From contig NZ_LMIE01000031.1 in NCBI RefSeq assembly GCF_001428625.1, positions 117,284-181,283 on the forward strand: a DNA stretch of 64,000 nt, written 5' to 3'. Under the pieces are notes generated by a model. The model was not told the DNA's origin. It was given only the letters and a program-made list of their open reading frames with translations, and made no database searches. This DNA is from Hydrogenophaga sp. Root209. GTDB lineage: Bacteria > Pseudomonadota > Gammaproteobacteria > Burkholderiales > Burkholderiaceae_C. The translations under genes were made by a program, and so were the position numbers. Shown here in pieces: positions 9,416 to 18,815 of the stretch (within the stretch, counting starts at the first letter, position 1; each line of letters begins with the position of its first letter).

Positions 9416-10012
9416 TCAGGGCTTGCGCGCGACGATGGTCGCGAACGACTTCACCGTGTCGCCCGGTGCTGCGAATTCCTGGTGCCCGGACTCGATCACC
9501 TGCCAGCCGGCCAGCCGGGTCTCCAGGAAATCCTTCGCAAACAGGCAATGCGACTCGGGGTCGAACATGTCCATGTAGGTCGTGCCCTCGACCAGCACGT
9601 TCACCAACATCGTGCCACCCGGCACCAGGTGCTCCTGCAGGTCGGCCAGCGCCCTGTGCGCCGTGGCGCAGTCCAGGAACATCAGCAGGCCGATGGAGAC
9701 GATGGTGTCGAACTCGCCGCTCACGCTGTAGCGGCTGAGGTCGGCCACCTGCGCCTGCACCGGCAGGCCCTCGGCACTGGCCACCTGTTGCAGATGTGAA
9801 ATCGCGACCTCGCTGGCATCGAGCGCGAGCACCGAACAGCCCTGACGCGCGGCGGCCAGGGCCAGATTGCCCATGCCGCAGCCGAAGTCGAGCACGCGGC
9901 CCCTCAGATGCGGCAGCGCGGCCTGCTCGAACGGGTTGAGCGCCGATTCGGTCTGGTGGATCTGCCGTTCGAACTGGCGGTCGAAGAAGTCAACGCTGCG
10001 GTTGCTGCCCAT
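9416..10012 (-). CDS. Class I SAM-dependent methyltransferase (TehB-like fold)
   Basis: 198 residues. Motif I VLDFGCGMGNLALAAA binds S-adenosylmethionine; the acidic motif II end LALDAS and the motif IV region FDTIVSIGLLMFLDC follow. Overall order matches the small cytosolic TehB/UbiE-like methyltransferases. Substrate cannot be read from the sequence; tellurite/selenite or small thiols are possible by family analogy. The ATG at MGSNRSVDFF is preferred because AAGG lies 5 bases upstream; an in-frame ATG 36 bases earlier lacks a ribosome site. Divergent from the flavoprotein pseudogene. Confidence 0.83.
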   Translation of the reverse strand: MGSNRSVDFFDRQFERQIHQTESALNPFEQAALPHLRGRVLDFGCGMGNLALAAARQGCSVLALDASEVAISHLQQVASAEGLPVQAQVADLSRYSVSGEFDTIVSIGLLMFLDCATAHRALADLQEHLVPGGTMLVNVLVEGTTYMDMFDPESHCLFAKDFLETRLAGWQVIESGHQEFAAPGDTVKSFATIVARKP

Positions 10013-10137
10013 GAGTGCCTTGCTGTGTTGGTCTGACGTGTTGCGCATGGTAGGCGCAAGCGCATCGACAGCGCCGTGATCCGGGTTCATCATCGAATTC
10101 TTCGACCCGCCATCCACACGCCAAGGAGGACCCCGCC

Positions 10138-11450
10138 ATGCCCGTTGAAGTTTTTGATGCCATCGTCGTCGGCGCCGGACAGGCCGGCCCGGCGCTGGCC
10201 GCGCGCTGTGCCCGCGAAGGTCTGCGCACGGCGGTGATCGAGCGCCACCATTTCGGCGGCACCTGCGTCAACGTGGGCTGCGTTCCGACCAAAACCCTGG
10301 TGGCCAGCGCACGCGCCGTGCGCCAGGCGCACAGGGGCGCCGAATACGGTTTTGACGCGGGCGAGATCCGGGTCGACATGGCGCGTGTGAAGGCCCGCAA
10401 GGAGCGCCTCGTGCTGCAGTCGCGCCAGGGGGTGGAGGCGTGGATGCGGGGCCTGGACCACACCGAGGTGATCACCGGCGAGGCGCGCTTCGTGGCGCCC
10501 CCGTGCGCCCCGATCTGCAGGGCATCGACGATGTGCCGACGCTGGACAACGCGTCGTTGATGGAGTTGTCCACCGTGCCCGAGCACTTGGTCATCGTCGG
10601 GGGCAGCTACATCGGCCTGGAGTTCGCGCAGATGATGCGCCGCTTCGGCGCCGAGGTGACGGTGGTGGAGCGCGCGGCACACCTGTTGCCACGCGAAGAC
10701 GCCGACGTGTCCGACGGCATCCGCGAGATTCTCGAGGCCGAGGGCGTGCGCTTCGAACTCGAAGCCGAATGCATGGCGCTGGCGCGCAACGGCAAGCGCA
10801 TCAGGGTGGGCGCGCAGTGCGCCGACGAACGCGCGCCCATCGAAGCCAGCCACGTGCTGCTGGCCGTGGGCCGGCGCCCCAACACCGATGGACTCGGCCT
10901 GGAGCAGGCCGGCATCCGCACCGACGACAAGGGCTACATCGAGGTGGACGACCAGTGCCGCACCAGCGCCGACGGCGTGTGGGCCGTGGGCGACTGCAAC
11001 GGCCGGGGCGCCTTCACCCACACCGCCTGGAACGACCACGAGATCGTGGTGGCCAACCTGTTCGACAAGGACCCGCGCCGCCTCAGCGACCGCATTGCGT
11101 GCTACGCCCTCTTCATCGATCCGGCGCTGGGCCGCATGGGCATGAGCGAGACGCAAGCCCGGGAGAGCGGCCGCCCGGTGCTGATGGGCAAGATGGCGAT
11201 GCAGAAGGTGGGTCGCGCGCGCGAGGCCGGCGAAACCCAGGGTTTCATGAAGGTGCTGGTGGATTCGGACTCGCGGCAGCTGCTGGGCGCGGCCATCCTC
11301 GGCCTCAATGGTGACGAGGTGGTCCACAGCCTGCTGGACCAGATGGCCGCCGGTGTGCCCTGCGACGCGATGGCGCGCACCATGCACATCCACCCCACGG
11401 TGTCGGAACTGCTGCCCACGCTGCTGCAGCAACTCAAGCCGCTGGACTGA
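10138..11450 (+). pseudogene. Class I flavin disulfide oxidoreductase (mercuric-reductase-like), internally deleted and frameshifted
   Basis: The first frame gives an FAD motif (VVGAGQAGPALA) and the redox-active disulfide GGTCVNVGCVPTK, and runs on to GEARFVAPP near 10503. Homology resumes in another frame at RPDLQGIDDVP near 10507 and continues through the NAD domain (IVGGSYIGLEFAQ), the second FAD motif (VWAVGDCNG) and the C-terminal dimer domain ending HIHPTVSELLP. The stretch that normally links them (about 25-30 residues, usually with INVGGRA) is missing. The frame change means the lost length is 1 modulo 3, consistent with a deletion of roughly 80 bases. A simple base-calling error cannot explain this. 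Full activity is unlikely. Confidence 0.82.
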
Positions 11451-11544
11451 AGGCCTCGCGTCGACGTTGAACACTTCCCCAACCTCCCACAGTTCGCTCA
11501 CAATATCAGTACTTGCTAATTTACTTCCAAATAACGGAGACAAC

Positions 11545-12006
11545 ATGCGCCACCGACACATCGTTCTTTCGGTGCTGGGCACCGCCGCCCTGCTCGGCTC
11601 GACCGCGGCCCTGGCCAACAAGGCGGCCGCCATCGACGAAATGGAGGCCTACCTGGAGTTCGTGGACTACGGCGGTGGCGTGATCTTTGCCGAGCAGATC
11701 CCCAAAGACGACTGGAAGAAGTTCGTGCTGATCGACGCACGCGACGCCGGGCAGTTTGCCAAGGGGCACATCCCGGGCGCCATCAACATGGACTGGCGCC
11801 AGGTGCTGGCCAAACGCGAATCGATCCCCAAGGACAAACCGGTGCTGATCTACTGCAACACCGGTTCGCTGTCGGCGCAAGCCGGGTTTGCGCTGCGCGT
11901 GGCGGGCTGGGACAACCTGCGCATCCTGCAAGGCGGCATGGAAGAGTGGAAGGCCAAGGGAGGCTTTGATGCCGCCACCCACACGACCAGCGGTGCAAAG
12001 CACTGA
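11545..12006 (+). CDS. Periplasmic rhodanese-domain sulfurtransferase
   Basis: 153 residues with a cleavable signal peptide (cleavage near AALA, residue 24) and one rhodanese domain. The active-site loop is YCNTGSLSAQAG with catalytic Cys104; the CH2A-like segment LIDARDAGQFAKGHIPGA is intact. It would move sulfane sulfur between thiols in the periplasm. The ATG follows CGGAGA; upstream in-frame codons overlap the oxidoreductase pseudogene. The next gene, 32 bases on, encodes an exported metallo-hydrolase, which suggests a two-gene periplasmic sulfur-handling operon. Confidence 0.88.
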   Translation: MRHRHIVLSVLGTAALLGSTAALANKAAAIDEMEAYLEFVDYGGGVIFAEQIPKDDWKKFVLIDARDAGQFAKGHIPGAINMDWRQVLAKRESIPKDKPVLIYCNTGSLSAQAGFALRVAGWDNLRILQGGMEEWKAKGGFDAATHTTSGAKH

Positions 12007-12038
12007 CCCCCCGAACCCCATCACCTGAGGAGCGTTCC

Positions 12039-13028
12039 ATGTTCCCGTCAATGCCCATCCACGCGCACCCGATCTTGCGCCACTGGCTGCTGCGTGCCCT
12101 TGCGTTGGGCCTCGCCGCACTGAGCGTGTCTGCCACGGCACAAACCGCGCCGGAGATGACGCCGCAGAAGGTCGGCCCCAACAGCTGGTACGTGCAAGGC
12201 CTGGCCGCGATGGGCTCACCGGCCAACCAGAACTTCATCAGCAACGCCGGCTTTGTGGTGGCACCGCAAGGCGTGGTGGTGATCGATGCGCTGGGCTCAC
12301 CCGCGCTGGCGCGCCGGCTGGTGCAGAAGATCACGGAGATCACGCCCAAGCCGATCACCCACGTGGTGCTCACTCACTACCACGCCGACCACATCTACGG
12401 CCTGCAGGTGTTCAAGGAACTGGGCGCGCAGATCATTGCGCAGCAAGACGCGCGGACCTACCTGAACTCCGATACGGCGGCGCAACGCCTCGTGGCCTCG
12501 CGCACCGAGCTGGCGCCCTGGGTGGACGACAACACCCGCCTGGTGCCGGCCGACCGCTGGCTCACCGACTCCACCACCCTGGAGCTGGCGGGCATGCGCT
12601 TCGTGGTGGAACGGGTGGGGCCGTCGCACACGCCCGAAGACCTGGCCATTCATGTGCCCAGCGAACGCGTGCTGTTCGCCGGTGACCTCATGTTCAGCGG
12701 ACGCCTGCCCTTCGTGGGCCAGGCCGACAGCGGCCAGTGGATCGCCTCGCTCGACCGCCTGCTGCGCTTTGACGTGCAGGTGGTCGTGCCCGGCCACGGC
12801 GCAGCGTCCACCGAGCCGCGCAAGGACATGGTGGTAATGCGCGACTACCTCACCTACCTGCGCAGCACCATGGGCCAGGCGGCCAAGGACCTGGTGCCGT
12901 TCGAAGAGGCCTACAGCAACACCGACTGGAGCCGCTTCGAGCCCATGCCCATGTTCCGCTTTGCCAACCGCATGAACGCCTACAACACCTACCTGCTCAT
13001 GGAGAAGGAAAGTTTGGGCGGGCGGTGA
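12039..13028 (+). CDS. Exported metallo-beta-lactamase-fold hydrolase (SoxH-like)
   Basis: 329 residues. A signal peptide (cleavage after SATA, near 34) precedes an MBL fold with the zinc motif THYHADH (His113, His115, Asp117, His118) and later ligands in GDLMFSG and VVPGHG. It resembles the quinoprotein-relay/SoxH group of periplasmic zinc hydrolases. GAGG lies upstream of the ATG. Being paired with a periplasmic rhodanese hints at persulfide or thiosulfate-type substrates, but this is inference; the fold also covers lactonases and glyoxalase II. Confidence 0.87.
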   Translation: MFPSMPIHAHPILRHWLLRALALGLAALSVSATAQTAPEMTPQKVGPNSWYVQGLAAMGSPANQNFISNAGFVVAPQGVVVIDALGSPALARRLVQKITEITPKPITHVVLTHYHADHIYGLQVFKELGAQIIAQQDARTYLNSDTAAQRLVASRTELAPWVDDNTRLVPADRWLTDSTTLELAGMRFVVERVGPSHTPEDLAIHVPSERVLFAGDLMFSGRLPFVGQADSGQWIASLDRLLRFDVQVVVPGHGAASTEPRKDMVVMRDYLTYLRSTMGQAAKDLVPFEEAYSNTDWSRFEPMPMFRFANRMNAYNTYLLMEKESLGGR

Positions 13029-13180
13029 GCGGGCGTCTGCGATACCGCCATCGGCCTCCACAAGGCGGGGTTGAGATCGAGGGTGATGTGGATTCTGCGT
13101 AAGCGCACAGCCATCTCACCCTTGAAGGGATGGGCGTAAGCGGCAACGATGGCGTCCACCAAGCAGTTGAGGTGGACACC

Positions 13181-13520
13181 ATGAATGAAGCCAGGAAGAA
13201 GACCCGCCGGCGGTACGGCGCCGAGCTCAATCAGCAGATCCTTGCTCAGTGCGCCGAGCCAGGCGCTTCGGTGGCCAGCATTGCGATGTCGCACGGTATC
13301 AACGCCAACGTCGTTCATAAATGGCGCCGCCAAGCCTGCGGCGCGCTGCCTGCACTGCAGGCCCCCTGCATTCGTTCCCGTGTCACTGCCACCTGCGGCG
13401 TGCGCGCCTGCGCCGGACATCTGCATTGAACTGCGCCGTGGCGCGACCAGCGCCTCATTGACCTGGCCACTGACTGCGGCCGAGCAGTGCGCCGTCTGGA
13501 TGCGAGCGCTGCTCAAGTGA
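13181..13520 (+). pseudogene. tnpA: IS66 accessory protein TnpA, frameshifted
   Basis: The start MNEARKKTRRRYGAELNQQ and the helix-turn-helix ASVASIAMSHGINANVVHKW match IS66 TnpA. After WRRQA near 13340 the first frame loses similarity. The matching C-terminus (FVPVSLPPAA, CIELRRGATSA, ECAVW-like end WMRALLK) is read in another frame, ending at 13520. The TGA overlaps the GTG of the tnpB fragment, the coupling normal for IS66. Confidence 0.75.
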
Positions 13521-13645
13521 TCCGGGTGGATGCCTTGTGGCTGGCCACCGAACCGCTGGACATGCGAGCGGGCACCGAGACGGCGCTGGCTCGCGTGGTG
13601 TCGGTCTTCGGCGCAGCGCGCCCCTGGCAGCCTGCCTCCACCTGA
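13517..13645 (+). pseudogene. tnpB: IS66 TnpB, 5' fragment
   Basis: Starting at GTG within the GTGA overlap with tnpA, the reading VIRVDALWLATEPLDMRAG is typical of the IS66 TnpB N-terminus. Similarity fades after VVSVFGAA and the frame stops at TGA after 42 codons, against roughly 115 in intact elements. Confidence 0.72.
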
Positions 13646-13933
13646 GCATCAGCCATGACCGCCGTTTGCGGTCGACATGGTCGCCGCGCGCACACCTCAA
13701 ATCGCCTGCGGGTGCGGGTGGTGGCACTTCCACTTTGGCACGTTGTTGCAGGCTTGGGTGGGGCGCACATTGCATTGCTTGCTATTCGCCGCCCAGATGA
13801 AAGTGTTGACTCGTTCTCACAGGCTTGACATTAACCAGACGTGCCTGCGAATTGCTGCTCCTAAAAATGTAGCTTGACGCCCCTCATGTATCGAATTACC
13901 TTCGGCGGGTTTGAAAGTTTAGGAGTAGACCCG

Positions 13934-16714
13934 GTGAACAGCGTGTATCGATCGGTGTGGAATGGCGCGCTCGGCGCCTGGGTGGCGGTGTCGGAAGCCG
14001 CATCGGGACATGGCAAGGGCGGCTGTCGCCACTTGCTGGTGGGCGGTGTAGCGGCGGTGGCGCTTGTTGGCGTACCGGCACATGCGGCAGACATCGAATA
14101 CTTGAGCACTGGCGCCGCTGCTTACATGGACAACCCGTTGCTCTGGCAAGGTGGGAGACTTCCCGGCCTCAGCGACCGCGGCGTCATTTCGGGCCCAACC
14201 ATCAATCTCTCCGCTGGTAGCGCTCCCGGTGCTGTCTCCATCGGCTCCCTCTGGATCACCAGTGGCGCGGGCGTCAGACAGTTGAACCCGCAGGCGAGCT
14301 GGCTCTCGCTGGCCGGGATCAACGGCATCGGTATTCAGTCGGATTCGCCCAACGGCATCCAATTCATACGGAACGTCACCCTGTTGGGCGATATTTCCAT
14401 CCGGGTGACCCACATAGCGGGTGGCGGCATTTCCTTCGCCCGGGCGATCAATGCGTCCCCTTCTTCCACCATCGATATCGGGAACTACACCCTGACACTC
14501 GATCCGGTCAATGCGGTGAACACCGTGAACGGAATTAACGCCGGGATCATTGGCACCGGGAACGTTGTCAAGACGGGTGCCGGACGTTCGACCTGGAGCA
14601 CCTCGGCCAGCTCAGTGGCTTCTTTGCTGGCATACACCGGCTTCACCGACATCCGCCAGGGCACCTTCGCGCTCACGGGCATTGCCAGCCTGCACAACGC
14701 CAGCCGCGTGAACGTCGACGGCACGCTCGACATCTCGGGCACGGTCAACGGGACGAACATCGGCAACACCACGAATACGCCTGACGGCAGCAGCCTACGC
14801 AATCTGACCGGGACCGGCCAGGTCTTGCTGGGCGCGCGCAACCTGCACCTCATGGCCGGTCAGAGCGACTTCTCGGGTGCGATCAGCGGGACCGGCGCGC
14901 TGTTCATCGAAGGGGGCGAGGCCACGCTGCGCACGGCCAACAGCCATGCGGGCGGCACGGAACTCAAGAGCGGCCGCCTGAACGTCGGCCACAACCAGGC
15001 CTTGGGCACGGGCGCGCTGGCCATGGACGACGGCACCACGCTCGGCTTTGTCGCCGACGGCCTGAACATTGCCAACGACATTGTGATGACCGGAACCAAT
15101 GACCCCATCATCGACACCGGCGCGTTCAACGAGACCCTCTCGGGCGTGATCAGCGGCGGCGGCTTCCTGACCAAGCAAGGCACGGGCACGCTGACACTCA
15201 CGGGCGCCAACATCCACACCGGCGCGACGAACGTGGCCGCGGGCACCTTGAAGGCCGGCGCGGCCAACGTCTTCAGCGCCGCCTCGGCGCACATGGTGGG
15301 TGCCGGCGGCACGCTGGACCTCGCTGGCTTCAACCAAACCCTGGCGTCCATGGACGTCGCCGGTATGGTGTCCACTGTGGGCGCGGCCCCGGGCACCACG
15401 CTCACCGTCAACGGTCTGTGGCGAGGCAGCGGCGGCACGCTGCGCCTGGGCACCGCGCTGAATGGCGATGGCAGTGCCTCAGACCGCCTGGTGCTGGATG
15501 GCGCCGGGGCCTCGGCCAGCGGAAGCACCACGCTGCAGATCGTGAACCTCGGCGGCCTGGGCGCGCAGACAACGGGCGATGGCATCGAGGTGGTCACCGC
15601 CCAAGGTGGCGCGACCTCCACCGCGCAGACCACGCGCGACGCCTTTGCGCTGCAGAGCGGACACGTGGACGCGGGTGCCTACGAGTACCACCTGTTCGCC
15701 GCCGATGCGGCGGGCCTGGGCGAGAACTGGTACCTGCGCTCGACCCGCGCGGCGTCCGACACGGTGATGTACCGCGCCGAGGTGCCGCTGCTCACCGCAC
15801 TGCCCGAGCAGTTGCGCCAGTCTGGCCTGGTGATGCTGGGCAACCTGCACCAGCGCGTGGGCGACGAGCGCCAGGGCGGCGCCGAACAGCGCCACAGCTG
15901 GGCCCGCCTCATCAGCACCGAGCGTCAGATCGCCCAGGGCGGCACCATCGCCCCGGTGAGCCACACGCGGTTCAACGGTGTGCAAGCCGGCATCGACCTG
16001 TGGAACGAGCCCGAGTGGCGCGCGGGCCTGTCCCTGGGCCAGCTCGAAGGCAACTCGCGCGTGCGCGGTTTCTCTGGCGGCATCGAGAACCTCGCCGTGG
16101 GCGGCACCGACCTGCGCAGCCGCTACCTGGGCGCCTATGCCACGCACCACCGGGCCTCGGGCTTGTATGCCGATGCCGTGTTGCAGTTTGGCGACCACCG
16201 CTACACGCTCAAGCCCAATGCCGCCCCCGCCGAGAGCGCTGGCGCTAGCAGCTGGCTCGCTTCGCTGGAGGTGGGACAGCCGTTCCATGTCAGATCGAAC
16301 TGGCAGGTGGAGCCGCAGCTGCAACTCGTCTACCAGCACATGGATGTGAGCGACGTGCAGATCACCAACGCCCAGGTGCAGGTGAACACCCGGGGCAGTT
16401 GGCTCGCGCGGGCGGGCTTGCGCGTGAAGACGTCGATGTCCACGCGCCTGGGCATCCTGCAGCCGTACGGTCGTGTCAACGTGTACCACGCCAGTAACGG
16501 CAGCGATGTGGCGAGCTTCGGTGTGGCCGTGGGTTCAAAGAGCTTCGCCACGCGCGTCGGTGGCACCAGCGCCGAGGCGGCTTTGGGCATGACGCTGGAG
16601 GTCAGTCCCCGTGCCAGCGTGTACGCCGAGCTGGGCACGTTGTGGGCCTCGGGCGGCGATAGCCGCAGCTCGGGCGGGCTCAACGGCTCGGCCGGCATGC
16701 GTTGGCTCTGGTGA
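13934..16714 (+). CDS. Type Va autotransporter with ESPR-type signal
   Basis: 926 residues from a GTG start. MNSVYRSVWNGALGAWVAV is a canonical extended signal peptide region, followed by the hydrophobic core and cleavage near VPAHA. The passenger contains autotransporter-associated beta-strand repeats (for example GTGTLTLTGANIHTGATNV near 416, ending GTLKAG) expected to form a beta-helix. The last about 270 residues are the outer-membrane barrel, ending GMRWLW with a terminal aromatic. GTG is chosen because AGGAG lies 8 bases upstream and the ESPR starts there; an in-frame ATG upstream would spoil it. No protease triad is evident, so adhesin or biofilm functions are possible. An IS66 remnant abuts its promoter. 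Confidence 0.9.
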   Translation: MNSVYRSVWNGALGAWVAVSEAASGHGKGGCRHLLVGGVAAVALVGVPAHAADIEYLSTGAAAYMDNPLLWQGGRLPGLSDRGVISGPTINLSAGSAPGAVSIGSLWITSGAGVRQLNPQASWLSLAGINGIGIQSDSPNGIQFIRNVTLLGDISIRVTHIAGGGISFARAINASPSSTIDIGNYTLTLDPVNAVNTVNGINAGIIGTGNVVKTGAGRSTWSTSASSVASLLAYTGFTDIRQGTFALTGIASLHNASRVNVDGTLDISGTVNGTNIGNTTNTPDGSSLRNLTGTGQVLLGARNLHLMAGQSDFSGAISGTGALFIEGGEATLRTANSHAGGTELKSGRLNVGHNQALGTGALAMDDGTTLGFVADGLNIANDIVMTGTNDPIIDTGAFNETLSGVISGGGFLTKQGTGTLTLTGANIHTGATNVAAGTLKAGAANVFSAASAHMVGAGGTLDLAGFNQTLASMDVAGMVSTVGAAPGTTLTVNGLWRGSGGTLRLGTALNGDGSASDRLVLDGAGASASGSTTLQIVNLGGLGAQTTGDGIEVVTAQGGATSTAQTTRDAFALQSGHVDAGAYEYHLFAADAAGLGENWYLRSTRAASDTVMYRAEVPLLTALPEQLRQSGLVMLGNLHQRVGDERQGGAEQRHSWARLISTERQIAQGGTIAPVSHTRFNGVQAGIDLWNEPEWRAGLSLGQLEGNSRVRGFSGGIENLAVGGTDLRSRYLGAYATHHRASGLYADAVLQFGDHRYTLKPNAAPAESAGASSWLASLEVGQPFHVRSNWQVEPQLQLVYQHMDVSDVQITNAQVQVNTRGSWLARAGLRVKTSMSTRLGILQPYGRVNVYHASNGSDVASFGVAVGSKSFATRVGGTSAEAALGMTLEVSPRASVYAELGTLWASGGDSRSSGGLNGSAGMRWLW

Positions 16715-16869
16715 GAGTGGAAGGCACGCGAATGGACATGGGTGATGCAAACAGGGGCGTGCGCTTGCGACCGCTTCGCTGCGGTCAAGATGGGTTTGCC
16801 GGGCGCATACGATTCTGCAGCGGCACAGCTCCAGCGCAGCCACAGGGCGCGCGCCCTCCTGCCAGGCAC

Positions 16870-17193
16870 ACGCAGAAGTTCATCGAGCACGCGCGCCAGT
16901 TCGACTCGATGTTCATCGAGCTGGACGCCATCCGGGTGATCGAGGGTGGGGGCGACGACGTCCCCGACGGCAAAGTCACCGATTTCCGCCGCGCAGTCCA
17001 GGCCACGGCCGAGGAGACGGTGGCCTTTTCGTGGATCGAATGGCCGGACAAGGCCACACGTGACGCGGCCATGAAGAAAATGATGGAAGACCCGCGCATG
17101 GATCCGTCCACACCCGGCAACCTGCCCATGCCTTTCGACGGCAAACGCATGATCTTCGGCGGCTTCGAACCGGTGGTCGAAGTGAAGGCTTGA
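16870..17193 (+). pseudogene. DUF1428 family protein, 5' end lost
   Basis: From about 16870 the frame reads QKFIEHARQFDSMFIELDA, then DDVPDGKVTDF, VAFSWIEWPDK and PMPFDGKRMIFGGF, typical of the small DUF1428 (YbaA-type) family. The usual start, about 15 residues with VDGFVVPVP, is absent; the bases before 16870 encode unrelated sequence joined in frame back to an ATG at 16702. The protein as it stands would be a chimera with a foreign N-terminus, so I treat it as a 5'-truncated gene. Confidence 0.68.
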
Positions 17194-17357
17194 GCGGCGG
17201 GAGCGACCCCGCCCCCGGGGCGTGCCACGCCAAGCGCAGGCCCGCAGGCAGGTGGGCCCGCAACCCCTCAATCCTGACCCCGCTTGCTCGGTCGCAGGCG
17301 GTTACAAAGGGATCGGAAGCACGCCCTAGAATCTTTGTTTCAACTAATGGACCTCAG

Positions 17358-17615
17358 ATGACCACTGCCAAAAAGCAAACCGCATTCAACCGAGCCCTCA
17401 CGCCCAGCGCCGAGCTGGCCGCTGTGATCGGTGCAACGCCGCAACCCCGCACCGAAGTTGTGAAGCTCATGTGGGAGTACATCAAGGCCAACAACCTGCA
17501 AAACCCGAAAAACAAGCGAAACATCCTGGCGGACGCCAAGCTCAAGGCCGTCTTCGGAAAGGATGAAGTCACCATGTTCGAGATGACCGGGCTGGTGGGC
17601 AAGCACCTGAGCTAG
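17358..17615 (+). CDS. SWIB/MDM2-domain protein
   Basis: 85 residues consisting almost wholly of one SWIB domain: LTPSAELAAVIG, then RTEVVKLMWEYIKANNLQNP and the end VTMFEMTGLVGKHLS. Such small bacterial and chlamydial proteins are thought to bind DNA or topoisomerase partners; the precise role is unknown. A -10-like TAGAAT lies at 17327-17332, without a convincing -35. No clear operon partner. Confidence 0.9.
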   Translation: MTTAKKQTAFNRALTPSAELAAVIGATPQPRTEVVKLMWEYIKANNLQNPKNKRNILADAKLKAVFGKDEVTMFEMTGLVGKHLS

Positions 17616-17972
17616 CTGGAGACCACGGGGCCGTGCGCAGACGGCCGCTCGCATGACCCATGACAGTCAAGCTCTACCTTCGCGAGCATTCTGCGTGTGT
17701 TCAAAGCAAGCCCTGCTCGTCGCCCTCGGGTCGCATGTGCGGACTGGCTGGGCCAACGCCATCCACACATGAAATGGCAAGCGTTCAACGGCACGGCACG
17801 GCACGGCACGGCGAGGCGCGGCGCGGCGCGCGCCACCACCAACGAGCCGCGCTCCATCTGCAGCACGCCGCGGCCGAACTGGTCGGCCACACGCTGGACC
17901 AGGCTCTCATGAGGATCGCGCGCGGATTGTTTCCTGCATGGGCTTGCGCCCGAGCCTGGATGCCGGCGTCCG
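17616..17972. other. Gene-free stretch with low-complexity GGCAC tandem
   Basis: No coding frame here looks like a protein family. Around 17789-17833 the sequence is a short tandem of CGGCA/CGGCG units (four GGCAC-type repeats running into GGCGCGGCGCG), the most biased stretch nearby. Open frames across it on both strands are repeat artefacts. Flanked by SWIB and FKBP genes pointing towards each other, so terminators might be expected, but I see no clear hairpin with a T run. Confidence 0.6.
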
Positions 17973-18407
17973 TCAGACGCAACGTTTCATGGCCATGGCT
18001 GCCCGCACCTGAAATTCCAGAATGCTGTTGCCGGGAATCACGCCTGGAATGCCCCGCTCGCCGTAGGCAGTAGCCGGTGGGCAGGTCACATCAGCGGTGT
18101 CGCCGACTTTCATTTCCTGCAAGGCTTGTGTCCAGCAGGGCACGACGCGGTTGAGCGGGAAGGTGGCGGGCTCGCCACGTTTGAAGGAGCTGTCGAACTC
18201 TTTCCCGTCGGTCAGTTTGCCTCGGTAGTGCACCTGCACGGTATCCGTGGCCAAGGGCTTTTCGCCCGTGCCAGCCGCGGTCCATTTCAGAACCATGCCT
18301 GACGGCAGCGTTTTGTTGGCGGGCACTGCACCAGCCGTTTGGGCATGAACGGAGGAGATGACCGACAGGGCGGCCAGGAGAACGGTGAAAGTGGGGATTG
18401 TTTGCAT
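17973..18407 (-). CDS. FKBP-type peptidyl-prolyl cis-trans isomerase, exported
   Basis: 144 residues. A signal peptide ends near VHAQ (about residue 21), then a single FKBP domain: VQVHYRGKLTDGKEFDSSF, FPLNRVVPCW, MKVGDTADVTCPP and AYGERGIPGVIPGNSILEF. It would act as a folding catalyst in the periplasm. The start was set at MQTIPTFTVL because it opens the signal peptide; longer readings run into a decayed cyclase gene. The residues after ILEFQV are short and basic. Confidence 0.87.
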   Translation of the reverse strand: MQTIPTFTVLLAALSVISSVHAQTAGAVPANKTLPSGMVLKWTAAGTGEKPLATDTVQVHYRGKLTDGKEFDSSFKRGEPATFPLNRVVPCWTQALQEMKVGDTADVTCPPATAYGERGIPGVIPGNSILEFQVRAAMAMKRCV

Positions 18408-18504
18408 GGGGCTTGAGGCGGCGGAGAGAAGAGGATGTTCGGGCACGGGTGGGATCGGCTCCAACTTTAGCCACAACCGTGGTTCCCGGCAGATCGCCGG
18501 GCCT

Positions 18505-18815
18505 GGAGGATCTTGGCACGCCCTGGGAAATGCCCACGCCCAGGGACAGGCTGTAGTTGCGCGCTTCCCACGTGGTTCGCAAGTGCTCGAAACGCCACTG
18601 CATATCCGTTGCCATGCGGCAGGCGTGGCGCCGTGCGCCGCGATCAGCTCCCCCATCACCGCATGGAACTCGGCCAGCATGCGCATCACTTCGTCCGCGC
18701 CATGCTGCTGGGTGAAGCTGGTGTAGCCGCGCAGGTCCAGAAACAGCACCACGATCTCGCGCTGGTGCGGGCGGTAAAAGTCCGCGTTGGGTGCGGTAGG
18801 TTTTCGAAGGAACTT
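18505..18815 (-). pseudogene. Adenylate/guanylate cyclase (class III) remnant
   Basis: One frame reads REIVVLFLDLRGYTSF then GADEVMRMLAEFHAVMGELI, the start of a class III cyclase catalytic domain with its first metal-binding Asp. A second frame continues with MQWRFEHLRTTW and LSLGVGISQG, which belong further on in the same domain. The intervening 35 or so residues (usually with FSGDGIMVFFNDP) are missing and the frame changes, so the gene has an internal deletion. No start or end of an intact protein is present. Confidence 0.75.

Larger units (their letters stand above)
13099..13830 (+). mobile_element. IS66-family insertion sequence remnant (left end)
   Basis: The segment opens with GTAAGCGCACAG, like an IS66 terminal repeat, followed by the typical leader before tnpA. 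It holds a frameshifted tnpA and the first 42 codons of tnpB. A further short match (LFAAQMKVL, near 13783-13809) recalls a later part of TnpB. No tnpC transposase and no matching right end are seen, so the element cannot move by itself. It lies directly upstream of the autotransporter gene. Confidence 0.72.

Noticed and set aside
17789-17833. GGCAC-type tandem as a possible repeat locus or CRISPR-like array
   Set aside because: Units are 5 bases with no spacers; simple low-complexity tract.
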